Of a stretch of DNA of 64,000 nt, positions 18,301-25,102 are shown piece after piece (within the stretch, counting starts at the first letter, position 1; each line of letters starts with the position of its first letter). The notes beneath the pieces were generated by a model. It was not told the origin of the DNA. It did no database searches and worked only from the letters and a program-made list of their open reading frames with translations. The position numbers and the translations under genes were made by a program. The stretch is from an uncultured Verrucomicrobia subdivision 3 bacterium. GTDB taxonomy: Bacteria > Verrucomicrobiota > Verrucomicrobiia > Limisphaerales > UBA11358. The DNA lies in NCBI GenBank assembly GCA_903858275.1, contig CAIOIC010000065.1:44825-108824 (forward strand), written 5' to 3'.

Positions 18301-18685
18301 CACGCCGGTGGCGACAAATGCGGTGGCAAGCGGCGCGGCGGCTTTCGCGACAAGCACCTTGGCGATGGGAACGCATCTGATGGTGGCTGAATACAGCGGC
18401 GCGGCGAATTATCTGCCGAGCACGAACACGCTGTCGCAAGTGGTGAATGCCGCCCAGACGTTGCCGGCAACGGGCACCAACATCACCTTCGAGCCGGTCA
18501 GCGGGAACACATTCAAGCTGGCGTGGCCGACGAACTACATCGGGTGGCAGCTGCAATCCAACGCGGTGGATGTGACGCTGACGAACTATTGGTTCCTGGT
18601 GCCTGGCTCGACGAACACGAACAGCGTGACAATCATGATCAGCCCAGCGCTGACGAACGTGTTCTATCGGATGCAACATCCATAA
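12335..18685 (+). CDS. Giant secreted TIGR03790-type protein with autotransporter-associated repeats
   Basis: A 2116-residue protein starting at the ATG at 12335, which opens a leader (RRLAVAGLVMALGWLAEEKVFA). An earlier frame start at 12038 would read through cysK and the terminator and is rejected. Residues 30-420 resemble the TIGR03790 family (QNVLVVVNGSSQSSLEVANEY, IPERNVFYLQ, YILYSTDIPTRI), found in Planctomycetes and Verrucomicrobia without known function. Ig-like and bacterial beta-sandwich segments follow, then several autotransporter-associated beta-strand units (for example NTYEGGTEVLGGTLLV, GGSGRIAGKV). Near the end is an Ig-like repeat (NIVFKVDGTPVATNAV) and a terminal region ending VFYRMQHP. 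There is no beta-barrel translocator at the C-terminus, so it is not a classical autotransporter. Probably a surface or matrix protein. Confidence 0.8.
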   Translation: MNHLCFGPLLHLIARRLAVAGLVMALGWLAEEKVFAGGGPQNVLVVVNGSSQSSLEVANEYQRLRNIPERNVFYLQSSNTAAFYTGGDLRRIMTSASFRTNCLWPVLNYIRSNGMTNHIDYILYSTDIPTRIDVTSETGGSTEYYSITAMTQFGDLVEPVNMASMAVNSVASFRGFTYVSGSPSTYTTNFTHARVWGTISSLPQRFYISTVLGWTHWFGNTTEELKNYLARSRNADGTRPTGTVYLDANVDVRGTTRSGRFLGTSNELAGLGIPSMILTGNPSPYSITNKPDILGAMMGAASPEVPAGSYYLPGSIAESLTSWSGIMDNTGIGQFRMSQHLGVGVAGTSGTVTEPFAIESKFPTSRMHAHYARGATLGEAFQFSVWTPYHLLIMGDALCRPGAIIPTVTLTNLTEGDVVTGSRTLFPGASTAFANGLAGFDLFLDGLPWQTAPTNGSVTLNTTTLADGGHELRVIAYENSAIRTQGDRVVNFRVNNSDEQLLFDSTNYTSTVGGTNILLTVTRAGVITGQVDLWKGPTRLGSLSGTSSNASISVTNFGSGRSILRATMAMTSGNVRSEPILVDVLPAADSTPPTIARFSIQTGTNNQMQGLSSKPAYRSGDYIYLSIVPSEPISLTNLLVKVGGGTSKPFPISWVGMSSTNVIPNLAGLTNPMIYRYQLLNTRDAEGQLPVVFSLRDAAGNTNIVTNNITTDYTPPDLQSMYVTPSNALPGATVTINCLMTELLATNATVLVGGNAATYLSSNGNWQTFSYTVPLNTTPGTNFITVTNLIDLAGNTGAVFTITDNFELRTNGAKISSYNPPWTTYTNASTTPTWIITNTPVAPGSTKSLGLMDAPSVAQLCYFQLGGSHIGANLEFDVYLENRNPSGNAQLVVFGSIDGRSLRELEIACNQTTGSAWQLEVRNPSFTTVLATNLSLQTWYHVQYANDVRNKLWSAWLNGTALGLDVPYTAPYPGGTNNFAYLANFTISQASNDEDVYLDNVSAFTSYTRPTLVISGYADTWTGNTSGSWGTDLNWTNVSGGTSYADGDAVIFDDTLYKNPTITNATPGAVVSPGLMVFNNNRTNYVIHANIGGPGSLTKSGSAWLTLTGSNSFSGGLVLNAGTVLLPDGTGRIANAAPVTLAGGTLALAGTVSETAGVLTVGGPAGSAIDFGSGAAILTFTNSSAAAWAGSLQILNWSGSTNGGGTDRLFFGATAGGLTAGQLTRIVFSNPAGTNGNFTATILGTGEVAPNLNQPYGDTWKQTATGTYDWNIPTNWVGGVSYPNGIDAVANVATNIGGAQTINLNTNITVGKLNLGDNASTFYNTTIGSNTANGTLTFDVSNGSAWLLRPTNNTTSADAINANVGLNQPLQVFLPASSSAVNSITVNGAVNGAVNGTGGITLVATNYNSTTSDNLQLLDLANTNNSFSGPVEVANGVIAFRGSVLKNQNSALGNSTGAIRIGSPLGATNNNSASAQYSTTTTLRLKASDDTSNHIITRDLDFSSASNYVSSSHPGRVRFEFAGNGDAGTNYNTLTLGGVVTLANSNRATCFLATGQGMTIYFTNQIQNGLGSASFALGMSTIPSSNPSLTDGPVGGTYRFSNYPRTFSAAPQVTIGTVIIEGNVPATGASPIGASTSQMAMSDGNGGNILMIRGETARRAVFLATPGATNARGATFSGGSTGTAYGGTNNFNVFNSYQIGGVNTNGTVMWSGPISFGTVNVGSNGTPNYVSVGANLALLAATGGTASFTGVISDVPTNTASTNNLVTRVTVNQVRNHPNLDTNADAIIDTTVANQPVGTPTAGTVILGAGNTYEGGTEVLGGTLLVTNLTGSATGIGDVLVTNGATLGGSGRIAGKVIFAAGTFATNTAGSSLTLSNSVTLNGNTINVGALTALGAGDYLLLTNTAGGISGSFASVTVGGAGLATGTTASVVTTANGVWLQASATTTLQLFSSANPSTSTSNVTFTATVLTNGATAVSASGNIVFKVDGTPVATNAVASGAAAFATSTLAMGTHLMVAEYSGAANYLPSTNTLSQVVNAAQTLPATGTNITFEPVSGNTFKLAWPTNYIGWQLQSNAVDVTLTNYWFLVPGSTNTNSVTIMISPALTNVFYRMQHP

Positions 18686-19046
18686 GAGACTGGAAGAACA
18701 GGATTTGAGATCAAACATGGATGATTAGGCGGCCATCCTCCTTTATTTTCCTGGAACCAATAATTCCGCAGTTGGAATGGCCGCAAGGCGGCGACAAATC
18801 CCCCACCGTCCCGCTTTCTTTCCACGCCAAAACCACACTTCGAGTTTTTTTTGCTGCCACGCCTCAAAAAAGCCGGGATTGTTTATGACAAAGATTATAG
18901 TTGCATTCACTTGGTTTTAGGCGTATTCAAACAGCCGTCGAAGGTTTAGTCCCGCGGCGTTCTGCGCAGCGGCAATTTCCAAAGTTCACTTTTCCAACAA
19001 TTTTCAGGAAGGGTTTCAGCCTTCGGACACACACAAACAATATTTT
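18686..19046. other. Intergenic leader region upstream of rho
   Basis: This 361-bp gap holds an 8-bp inverted repeat (GCGGCCAT at 18729-18736 with 18777-18784) and a T-run at 18847-18854. No supported gene is present. It probably contains the rho promoter and a long 5' leader; rho is autoregulated through its leader in other bacteria, but I see no specific element. Confidence 0.45.
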
Positions 19047-20195
19047 ATGAGCGACACACCGGCGAACGGCGAAAAAACGCCCAATCCCAACTACGGCTGC
19101 GGCTATCTGGAAATCTCCGAAAAAGGTTTCGGGTTTCTCCGCACCGCGCAAAACCATTTTCATCCGAAGCCGACCGACATCTTTGTCACGCCCGACACCA
19201 TCCGCCGCAGTTTCCTGCGCGAGGGCAGCTACATCGAAGGAGCCACGCAGCCGCCGCACCGCGGCACCAGTCCCCAGCTCAAGACCGTGGACAAGGTCAA
19301 CGCAATGCCGTTTCAGGAATACACCAAGGCCGTGCGCTTTGAGAACCTGACCTCGATTGATCCGATTGAAAAATTCAAGCTGGAGACCACGCCCGAGGCG
19401 ATGGAGGCGCGCATCATTGACCTCGTCACGCCCATCGGCAAAGGCACGCGCGGCCTGATTGTCGCCCCGCCCCGCACGGGCAAAACCACCATTCTCAAAC
19501 AGATTTGCAACGCCATCACCACGAACCACCCGGAAGTGCATTGCATGGTGCTGCTCATTGACGAGCGCCCCGAGGAAGTCACCGACTTCCAACGCTCGGT
19601 GACAGCCGAAGTCGTCGCGTCCTCGAACGACATGGAAATCGACACGCACGTACGGCTCTCGCGGTTCATGATCGAACGCTGCCGGCGCATCGTGGAATCC
19701 GGCAAGGACGTGTTTGTGCTGATGGATTCGCTCACCCGCATCGCCCGCGCTTACAACAGCGCCCACGGCGGTTCCGGGCGCACGATGTCCGGCGGCGTGG
19801 ACGCGCGCGCGCTGGAAATCCCGCGCAAGATGTTCGCCTCCGCGCGCAAGATCGAGAACGGCGGCTCCCTGACCATCATTGCCACGGCGCTGGTGGACAC
19901 CGGTAGCCGCATGGACGAACTGATTTTCCAAGAGTTCAAAGGCACCGGCAACATGGAGCTGATCCTCGACCGCAAACTTTCCGACCGCCGCCTGTATCCG
20001 GCCCTGGACATTCCCAAGTCCGGCACGCGCAAGGAGGAAAAGCTTTTCCCGGCGAAAAACCTCGAAGCCATCCGCAAGCTGCGCCGCACAATGGTGGACT
20101 TGAATCCCATCGAGGCGATGGAAACGCTGACCTCCGCCCTGAAGAAGTTCAAGACCAACGACGAGTTCCTCGCCAAGATGTCGGCGGGCTCCTAG
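19047..20195 (+). CDS. rho: Transcription termination factor Rho
   Basis: A 382-residue RNA-dependent hexameric ATPase that terminates transcription. The cold-shock-like RNA-binding domain spans about residues 18-65 (GYLEISEKGFGFLR, DIFVTPDTIRR). Walker A is at residues 140-148 (APPRTGKTT), with LIDERPEEVTD and the Walker B region VFVLMDSLTRIARAYN, and the Q/R loop region GRTMSGGVD. Compared with the 419-residue E. coli protein it lacks the N-terminal helical Rho_N segment; the N-terminus is only about 17 residues before the RNA-binding domain. A WYL regulator follows 8 bp downstream, so the two are likely co-transcribed. Confidence 0.96.
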   Translation: MSDTPANGEKTPNPNYGCGYLEISEKGFGFLRTAQNHFHPKPTDIFVTPDTIRRSFLREGSYIEGATQPPHRGTSPQLKTVDKVNAMPFQEYTKAVRFENLTSIDPIEKFKLETTPEAMEARIIDLVTPIGKGTRGLIVAPPRTGKTTILKQICNAITTNHPEVHCMVLLIDERPEEVTDFQRSVTAEVVASSNDMEIDTHVRLSRFMIERCRRIVESGKDVFVLMDSLTRIARAYNSAHGGSGRTMSGGVDARALEIPRKMFASARKIENGGSLTIIATALVDTGSRMDELIFQEFKGTGNMELILDRKLSDRRLYPALDIPKSGTRKEEKLFPAKNLEAIRKLRRTMVDLNPIEAMETLTSALKKFKTNDEFLAKMSAGS

Positions 20196-20203
20196 TTTTT
20201 GCC

Positions 20204-21184
20204 GTGGCCAACTCCCCGCTCCAATCGCGTCCGCCGCTGGAGCGGATGTTGCGCATCCATCAAGCCTTGCAGGCCGGCGGATTCCCCAATGCCAGCAAGC
20301 TGGCGCGGGAAGCGGAAGTCTCCACCAAAACCATCCACCGCGACGTGGAGTTCATGCGTGACCGGCTGAACCTGCCCATCGAATACGACGCCCGCCGCAA
20401 CGGCTATCACTACACCGGCGAAGTCAGCGGCTTCCCGACGATGCAAATCACCGAGGGTGAAATCTTCGCCCTCGTCGTCGCCGAAAAAGCCCTGCAGCAA
20501 TATCGCGGCACGAGCTTTGAAAAACCACTCCTGAGCGCCATCAAAAAGATGGAGCAAGCCCTGCCCGACACCATTTCGCTGAACCTCGCGGACATCGAGC
20601 AGACGATTTCCTTCCGCACCCGAGCCGAACCGATCCTCAATCTCGAAACTTTCGACGTGCTCGCCAAGGCGGTCGCGCAGCGGCAACAACTGGAACTGCA
20701 TTATCGCAAGCCCGGCCAGGCCGCCGAGAAGCGGCTCGTGGACGCGTATCATCTGGCGAACATCAACGGCGAATGGTTTCTCTTCGCGTTCGACCACGCG
20801 CGCAAAGACCTCCGCACGTTCGCCCCGGCGCGGATACAATCCGCGAGACCGACGGGCAAGACTTTCGAGCGCTCCCAGAAATTCTCGCTGGAAAAGCGGC
20901 TGCGCGACAGCTTTGGCGTCCATGCGGGCGAGGGACAATATGAGGTCGTCATCCGCTTCGCGCCGCGCGCCGCCGATTACATCCGCGAAAAGAAATGGCA
21001 CGCATCGCAGACCTTGCGCGATCTGAAGGACGGCGGCGCGGAACTGCGGATGAAACTTTCCAGCCTGGCCGAGGTGGAACGCTGGGTCTTGAGCTGGGGC
21101 GGCGAGGCGGAAGTGCTGAAGCCCAAAGAGCTGGCCGAAGCCGTGCGCGCCGCCGCCAAGCGAATTCTTCAGCCGGCGGCGTAA
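20204..21184 (+). CDS. WYL-domain transcriptional regulator
   Basis: A 326-residue regulator starting at a GTG 8 bp after the rho stop. The N-terminal winged helix-turn-helix is readable at NASKLAREAEVSTKTIHRDVEFMRDRL (approx. residues 30-55, given here as the span between NASKLAR and FMRDRL). The WYL domain covers about residues 160-245 (LELHYRKPG, then YHLANINGEWFLFAFDH and RTFAPARI), and a C-terminal WCX extension follows. WYL proteins sense ligands, often nucleic-acid or nucleotide-derived, and regulate stress or defence genes. No defence genes are nearby. The position after rho suggests a conserved pair or simple co-transcription. Confidence 0.9.
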   Translation: MANSPLQSRPPLERMLRIHQALQAGGFPNASKLAREAEVSTKTIHRDVEFMRDRLNLPIEYDARRNGYHYTGEVSGFPTMQITEGEIFALVVAEKALQQYRGTSFEKPLLSAIKKMEQALPDTISLNLADIEQTISFRTRAEPILNLETFDVLAKAVAQRQQLELHYRKPGQAAEKRLVDAYHLANINGEWFLFAFDHARKDLRTFAPARIQSARPTGKTFERSQKFSLEKRLRDSFGVHAGEGQYEVVIRFAPRAADYIREKKWHASQTLRDLKDGGAELRMKLSSLAEVERWVLSWGGEAEVLKPKELAEAVRAAAKRILQPAA

Positions 21185-21384
21185 ACCACGCGGTCATGCG
21201 TGCTCACGCTGGCGACCGCGCGTTTTACTAATCTGCCACGTCTCCAATATAAGCTGCTAGTGTTATTGCTATTAGTCAGTTGATTTGCTTTAGTTTAGCG
21301 TCGTTTGGATTTACGGGTTTCTGGCCGCACCTCTGATCTTGGCGACACCGGTTTAACACGGTGAATCAGGCGGCTTTGGAAACT

Positions 21385-24312
21385 ATGAAAAATAAAATCT
21401 GTCGGCTGTTTTCATTCATCATTCTTCATTCTGCCTTCATGCTTTCGGCCTTCGCCCAAAGCACGGCGTTTACCTATCAGGGCCGGCTCAATGACGGGGC
21501 CAATCCGGCTAATGGCAGCTACGACCTGACTTTTGCGCTGTTCGATGCCGGCAGCACCGGCGCGCAACTGGCCGGCACGGTGACCAACCAGGCCACGGCG
21601 GTGAGCAATGGGCTGTTCACCGTCACGCTGGATTTTGGCAATCAATTCCCCGGCGCGAACCGCTGGGTGGAGATCGCGGTGCGGACGAATGGTGTCGGCA
21701 CTTTCTCCACCCTGGCGCCGCGCCAGCCCATCACCGCGACGCCGTATGCGCTGCAGGCGGCGAATGCGACCACGGCGGGGAGCGCCAGTTCCGTCGCCGC
21801 CGCGAATCTCAGCGGGACGCTGTTGAATTCATCCCTGCCCGCCAGCCCGACGTTTTCCGGGACGGCCACGGCGAGTGCGTTTACCGGCAGCGGTGCGGCC
21901 GTGACGGCTTTGAACGCGGGCAATATCGCCAGCGGCACGTTGAACGACGCCCGGTTGTCGAGCAACGTGGCCTTGCGCGATGCCACGCAGACGTTCACGG
22001 GAGCCAACACGATGAATAATCCGGCGAACAACTTCTCCGGCGCCTTCAACGGCAATTTTTCAGGCAGCGGCGCGGCGTTGACGAATGTGAATTTGATGAA
22101 CGCCCTCTCTGGTGTAGCCGTCACCTTGACCACCAACGCGAGCAGCTTCGGTTTCTCCATCGCTTCCGCGCCGCTCGTCGGTGACAACCCGCATTCGGTG
22201 GTGACGGCGGACGTCAACGGCGATGGCAGGGCGGATTTAGTCAGCGCCAATTTTGGCGTAGGTTTCGGCAACACGCTTTCGGTGCTGACCAACAATGGTA
22301 GCGGCGGTTTTGCCCCCGCCTCCTCGCCGGGCGTCGGGAACGGCCCGGTTTCGGTCGTGGCGGTGGATATCAATGGCGACGGCAAGGTGGACTTGATCAG
22401 CGCTAATCAAAGTGCGAATACGCTTTCCGTGCTGACGAACAACGGCAGCGGCACGTTTGGATCGAACGCCACCTTGACGGTCGGCAACATGCCATATTCG
22501 GTTACGGCGGCGGATGTGAACGGCGATGCCAAGCCGGATTTGATCAGCGCCAACTTCTCGGGCACGCTCTCGGTGTTGACGAACAATGGGAGCGGCGAAT
22601 TTGTGCTAGCCTCCTCGCCTGCCCTCACCGGCAACCCGAATGCAGTCGTGGCAGCGGATGTCAATGGGGATAGCACGATGGATTTGATCAGCGCGAATTT
22701 CAATGGCCCCACCCTTTCGATCCTGCTGGGCACCGGCACGGGGAATTTTGTGCTGGTCGCTTCGCCCGTTGTCGGGAGCGGACCGTTCGCTGTCACCACC
22801 GCCGATGTGAACGGTGATGGCAAGGTGGACTTGATCAGCGCCAATTTGGGCGCCAACACGCTCTCGGTGCTGACCAACAATGGTGCGGGCACGTTCGGAT
22901 CTAATGCCACTTTGACCGTGGGCAGCGGACCGCGTTCCGTCGTGGCGGCCGATGTCAACCGTGATGGCAAGGTGGACCTGATCGCTGGTGGATCGAGCAC
23001 CGCACTGTCCGTGTTCACCAACAACGGCAGTGGCGGATTTGCGCTCGCCGTCTCGCCCAACACCGGTGCCGGTTCATGGTCGCTAGCGGCAGCCGATTTC
23101 AATGGTGATACCAACCTGGATTTGGTGAGCGCCACCGGCGGCAGCACCGTGATGGTATTATTCAACACGCTGTCGGTGGTGACGGTGAATACTTCGGCGA
23201 CATTTCAAGGTAACTTCACCGGCTCGACGCTGTCCGTGGCGGGCAACCTTACCGCCGGCAACTTCACCGGCAATGGCGGCAGCTTGACCGGCCTGAATCC
23301 AGCGAATCTGACCGGCGGCACGGCGGCAATCAACATCAGTGGCAACGCCGCCACGGCGACCTCCGCCACCAGCGCCACCATGGCCACGTCCGCCGACAGC
23401 TTCACCGGATCGCTCGCGGGCAACGTGACCGGAACCCAAGGTGCGACCGTGGTTGCAACCGTGGGCGGGCAAAGCGCGGCCAACGTGGCCAGCGCCGCCA
23501 GCGCGGCCAACGCGGCAACAAGCGCGAACACCGCCAGCACGATTGTAAAGCGCGACGCGTCAGGAAATTTTTCCGCCAGCATCATCACGGCGACTTTGTC
23601 CGGCAATGCAACGACGGCAACCTCCGCCACCAGCGCCACGTCTGCCACCACGGCCACCAGTTTTTCCGGTTCACTGGCGGGTGACGTGACCGGGACACAG
23701 GGAGCGGCCGCGGTAGCGAGTGTGGGTGGACAAAGCGCAGTGTATGTCGCCAACGGTGCCAGCGCGGCCAACGCGGCGACGAACATCAACACGGCCAACA
23801 CCATCGTGAAGCGCGATGCCACTGGCAGCTTCAGTGCGGGCAAAATCACCAGCACCAACTTCACGGGCAATGCTGTTGGCTTGACTAACCTCGATGCCAC
23901 CAGCCTCGCCAGTGGCACGGTGCCAGATGCGCGGTTGACCGCCAATGTGGCCATGAAAAATGGGGATGAAACTTTCGCCGGCAACCTGACCATCGGCGGA
24001 TTTCCCGTCATCGCTCAATACTTGACGACCCCCACCAATACGCAAACCCTAACCCCGGCGGGCGGTTATGTTAAATTGTTCGCCGTGACAACCGCCCGAA
24101 CTTTAAACACCTCGACGGCGATTGCCAACGGCCCCGCCCTTGGGGCCATTTTGATCATTCAAGGCAGCAGTGATGTTGGCACCGTCACCGTGCCGGATGG
24201 GGCCAACACGCGCCTCGGCTCCAATCTCGACCGCGTTTTAGGGAGTGGCGACACCCTGATCCTGATTTGGGATGGCATTGATTGGGTGGAATTGTCGTAT
24301 GTGAATAATTGA
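21385..24312 (+). CDS. Secreted FG-GAP/VCBS seven-bladed propeller protein
   Basis: A 975-residue secreted protein (first copy of the duplicated module). The ATG at 21385 begins a leader (KNKICRLFSFIILHSAFMLS, cleavage after AFAQ). Residues 30-130 form a beta-rich region (TAFTYQGRLNDGANPANGSY, VEIAVRTNGVG, PRQPITATPYAL) shared with the protein at 25103. From about 269 to 593 there are seven units of about 48 residues with calcium-type loops (DVNGDGKVDLISAN, TLSVLTNNGSG), which would close a seven-bladed beta-propeller. After that come two Ala/Thr/Ser-rich segments of about 90 residues (TGTQGA, GGQSA, NTIVKRDASG). It is followed at 22 bp by the small secreted protein. Adhesion or binding is plausible; no enzyme motif is seen. 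Confidence 0.8.
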   Translation: MKNKICRLFSFIILHSAFMLSAFAQSTAFTYQGRLNDGANPANGSYDLTFALFDAGSTGAQLAGTVTNQATAVSNGLFTVTLDFGNQFPGANRWVEIAVRTNGVGTFSTLAPRQPITATPYALQAANATTAGSASSVAAANLSGTLLNSSLPASPTFSGTATASAFTGSGAAVTALNAGNIASGTLNDARLSSNVALRDATQTFTGANTMNNPANNFSGAFNGNFSGSGAALTNVNLMNALSGVAVTLTTNASSFGFSIASAPLVGDNPHSVVTADVNGDGRADLVSANFGVGFGNTLSVLTNNGSGGFAPASSPGVGNGPVSVVAVDINGDGKVDLISANQSANTLSVLTNNGSGTFGSNATLTVGNMPYSVTAADVNGDAKPDLISANFSGTLSVLTNNGSGEFVLASSPALTGNPNAVVAADVNGDSTMDLISANFNGPTLSILLGTGTGNFVLVASPVVGSGPFAVTTADVNGDGKVDLISANLGANTLSVLTNNGAGTFGSNATLTVGSGPRSVVAADVNRDGKVDLIAGGSSTALSVFTNNGSGGFALAVSPNTGAGSWSLAAADFNGDTNLDLVSATGGSTVMVLFNTLSVVTVNTSATFQGNFTGSTLSVAGNLTAGNFTGNGGSLTGLNPANLTGGTAAINISGNAATATSATSATMATSADSFTGSLAGNVTGTQGATVVATVGGQSAANVASAASAANAATSANTASTIVKRDASGNFSASIITATLSGNATTATSATSATSATTATSFSGSLAGDVTGTQGAAAVASVGGQSAVYVANGASAANAATNINTANTIVKRDATGSFSAGKITSTNFTGNAVGLTNLDATSLASGTVPDARLTANVAMKNGDETFAGNLTIGGFPVIAQYLTTPTNTQTLTPAGGYVKLFAVTTARTLNTSTAIANGPALGAILIIQGSSDVGTVTVPDGANTRLGSNLDRVLGSGDTLILIWDGIDWVELSYVNN

Positions 24313-24334
24313 ACCGGAATTATTTTAACCAATC

Positions 24335-24781
24335 ATGAAAACGTATTGCTCACTCATCATCGCCGGGCTGATAATGGGTGCCCACGCTTCCGCCCAAACC
24401 TATTCTGTGGACTGGCATAAGATCGCCGGCGGCGGCGGGACGAGCACGAACGGGCAGTATTCCATCAGCGGCACCATCGGCCAGCATGACGCGAGCAGGG
24501 CGATGAGTGGGGGGAATTTTTCCGTGACCGGCGGTTTCTGGGCACTCATCAACGTGGTGCAGACGCCCGGCGCGCCGACGCTTCATATTTCGCACAGCGG
24601 CAATGCGGTGACGGTATATTGGCAGGATGTGGCCGGCTGGAATCTGGCGCAGAGCGGAAGCCTGACCACGCCCATCGGGAGTTGGTCGGCGAGCAGCAGC
24701 CCGACGCTGACGAACGGCACAAATTATCTCAATCTCACCAATCCGGCGGGGAATCTTTTCTTCCGGCTGAAGAATCCGTAA
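24335..24781 (+). CDS. Small secreted protein, copy 1
   Basis: A 148-residue protein with a signal peptide (MKTYCSLIIAGLIMGAHASAQ). The mature part reads YSVDWHKIAGGGGTSTNG, SGTIGQHDAS, GGNFSVTGGFWAL, then a terminal module ending NLFFRLKNP. The GGGGTS...SGTIGQ...GGFW pattern recurs in secreted proteins of Verrucomicrobia and Planctomycetes with no assigned role. It is nearly identical in its mature part to the protein at 28206-28646 (about six differences in 126 residues). It follows the propeller gene directly, so it is probably made with it. Confidence 0.78.
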   Translation: MKTYCSLIIAGLIMGAHASAQTYSVDWHKIAGGGGTSTNGQYSISGTIGQHDASRAMSGGNFSVTGGFWALINVVQTPGAPTLHISHSGNAVTVYWQDVAGWNLAQSGSLTTPIGSWSASSSPTLTNGTNYLNLTNPAGNLFFRLKNP

Positions 24782-24789
24782 TCTATTTA

Positions 24790-24909
24790 GAGACCTCCGC
24801 AAAATGTGCAGGGTCGAGCCTGTGGCTCGACCGCGACGTGGCAAACCGGTGGATTCCGGCCACAGGCCGGACGCTACAACGCGCTGCGCGCGGCTTGGGC
24901 AGAGATTTC
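24790..24909. repeat. 120-bp palindromic element, copy 1 (MITE-like)
   Basis: It is bounded by imperfect terminal inverted repeats (GAGACCTCCGC at 24790 and GCAGAGATTTC at its end). Inside are perfect hairpins such as GGTCGAGCC-tgt-GGCTCGACC and TCCGGCC-aca-GGCCGGA. Its reverse complement aligns along the whole length with 28655-28773. There is no coding content, so it would need a transposase in trans if mobile. Confidence 0.75.
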
Positions 24910-25102
24910 ATTTACGATTGACGACATGCGATTTACGCGACGATAAAAATCACGAACGCGCCCGAAAATATTCATTCACAAATCAAAGATGTTTCCCCGG
25001 ATTCTTAACCGGCTGGTTCTTTTTCTGTCAGTAGGTAATTCGATTATATTTACAAGTTCCAATAATTTTGACATGCGGAGGCGAGGTGGTTACAAATGAT
25101 TG

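Noticed and set aside
18927..19931. 334-codon minus-strand frame
   Set aside because: Antisense of rho, which is unmistakable.
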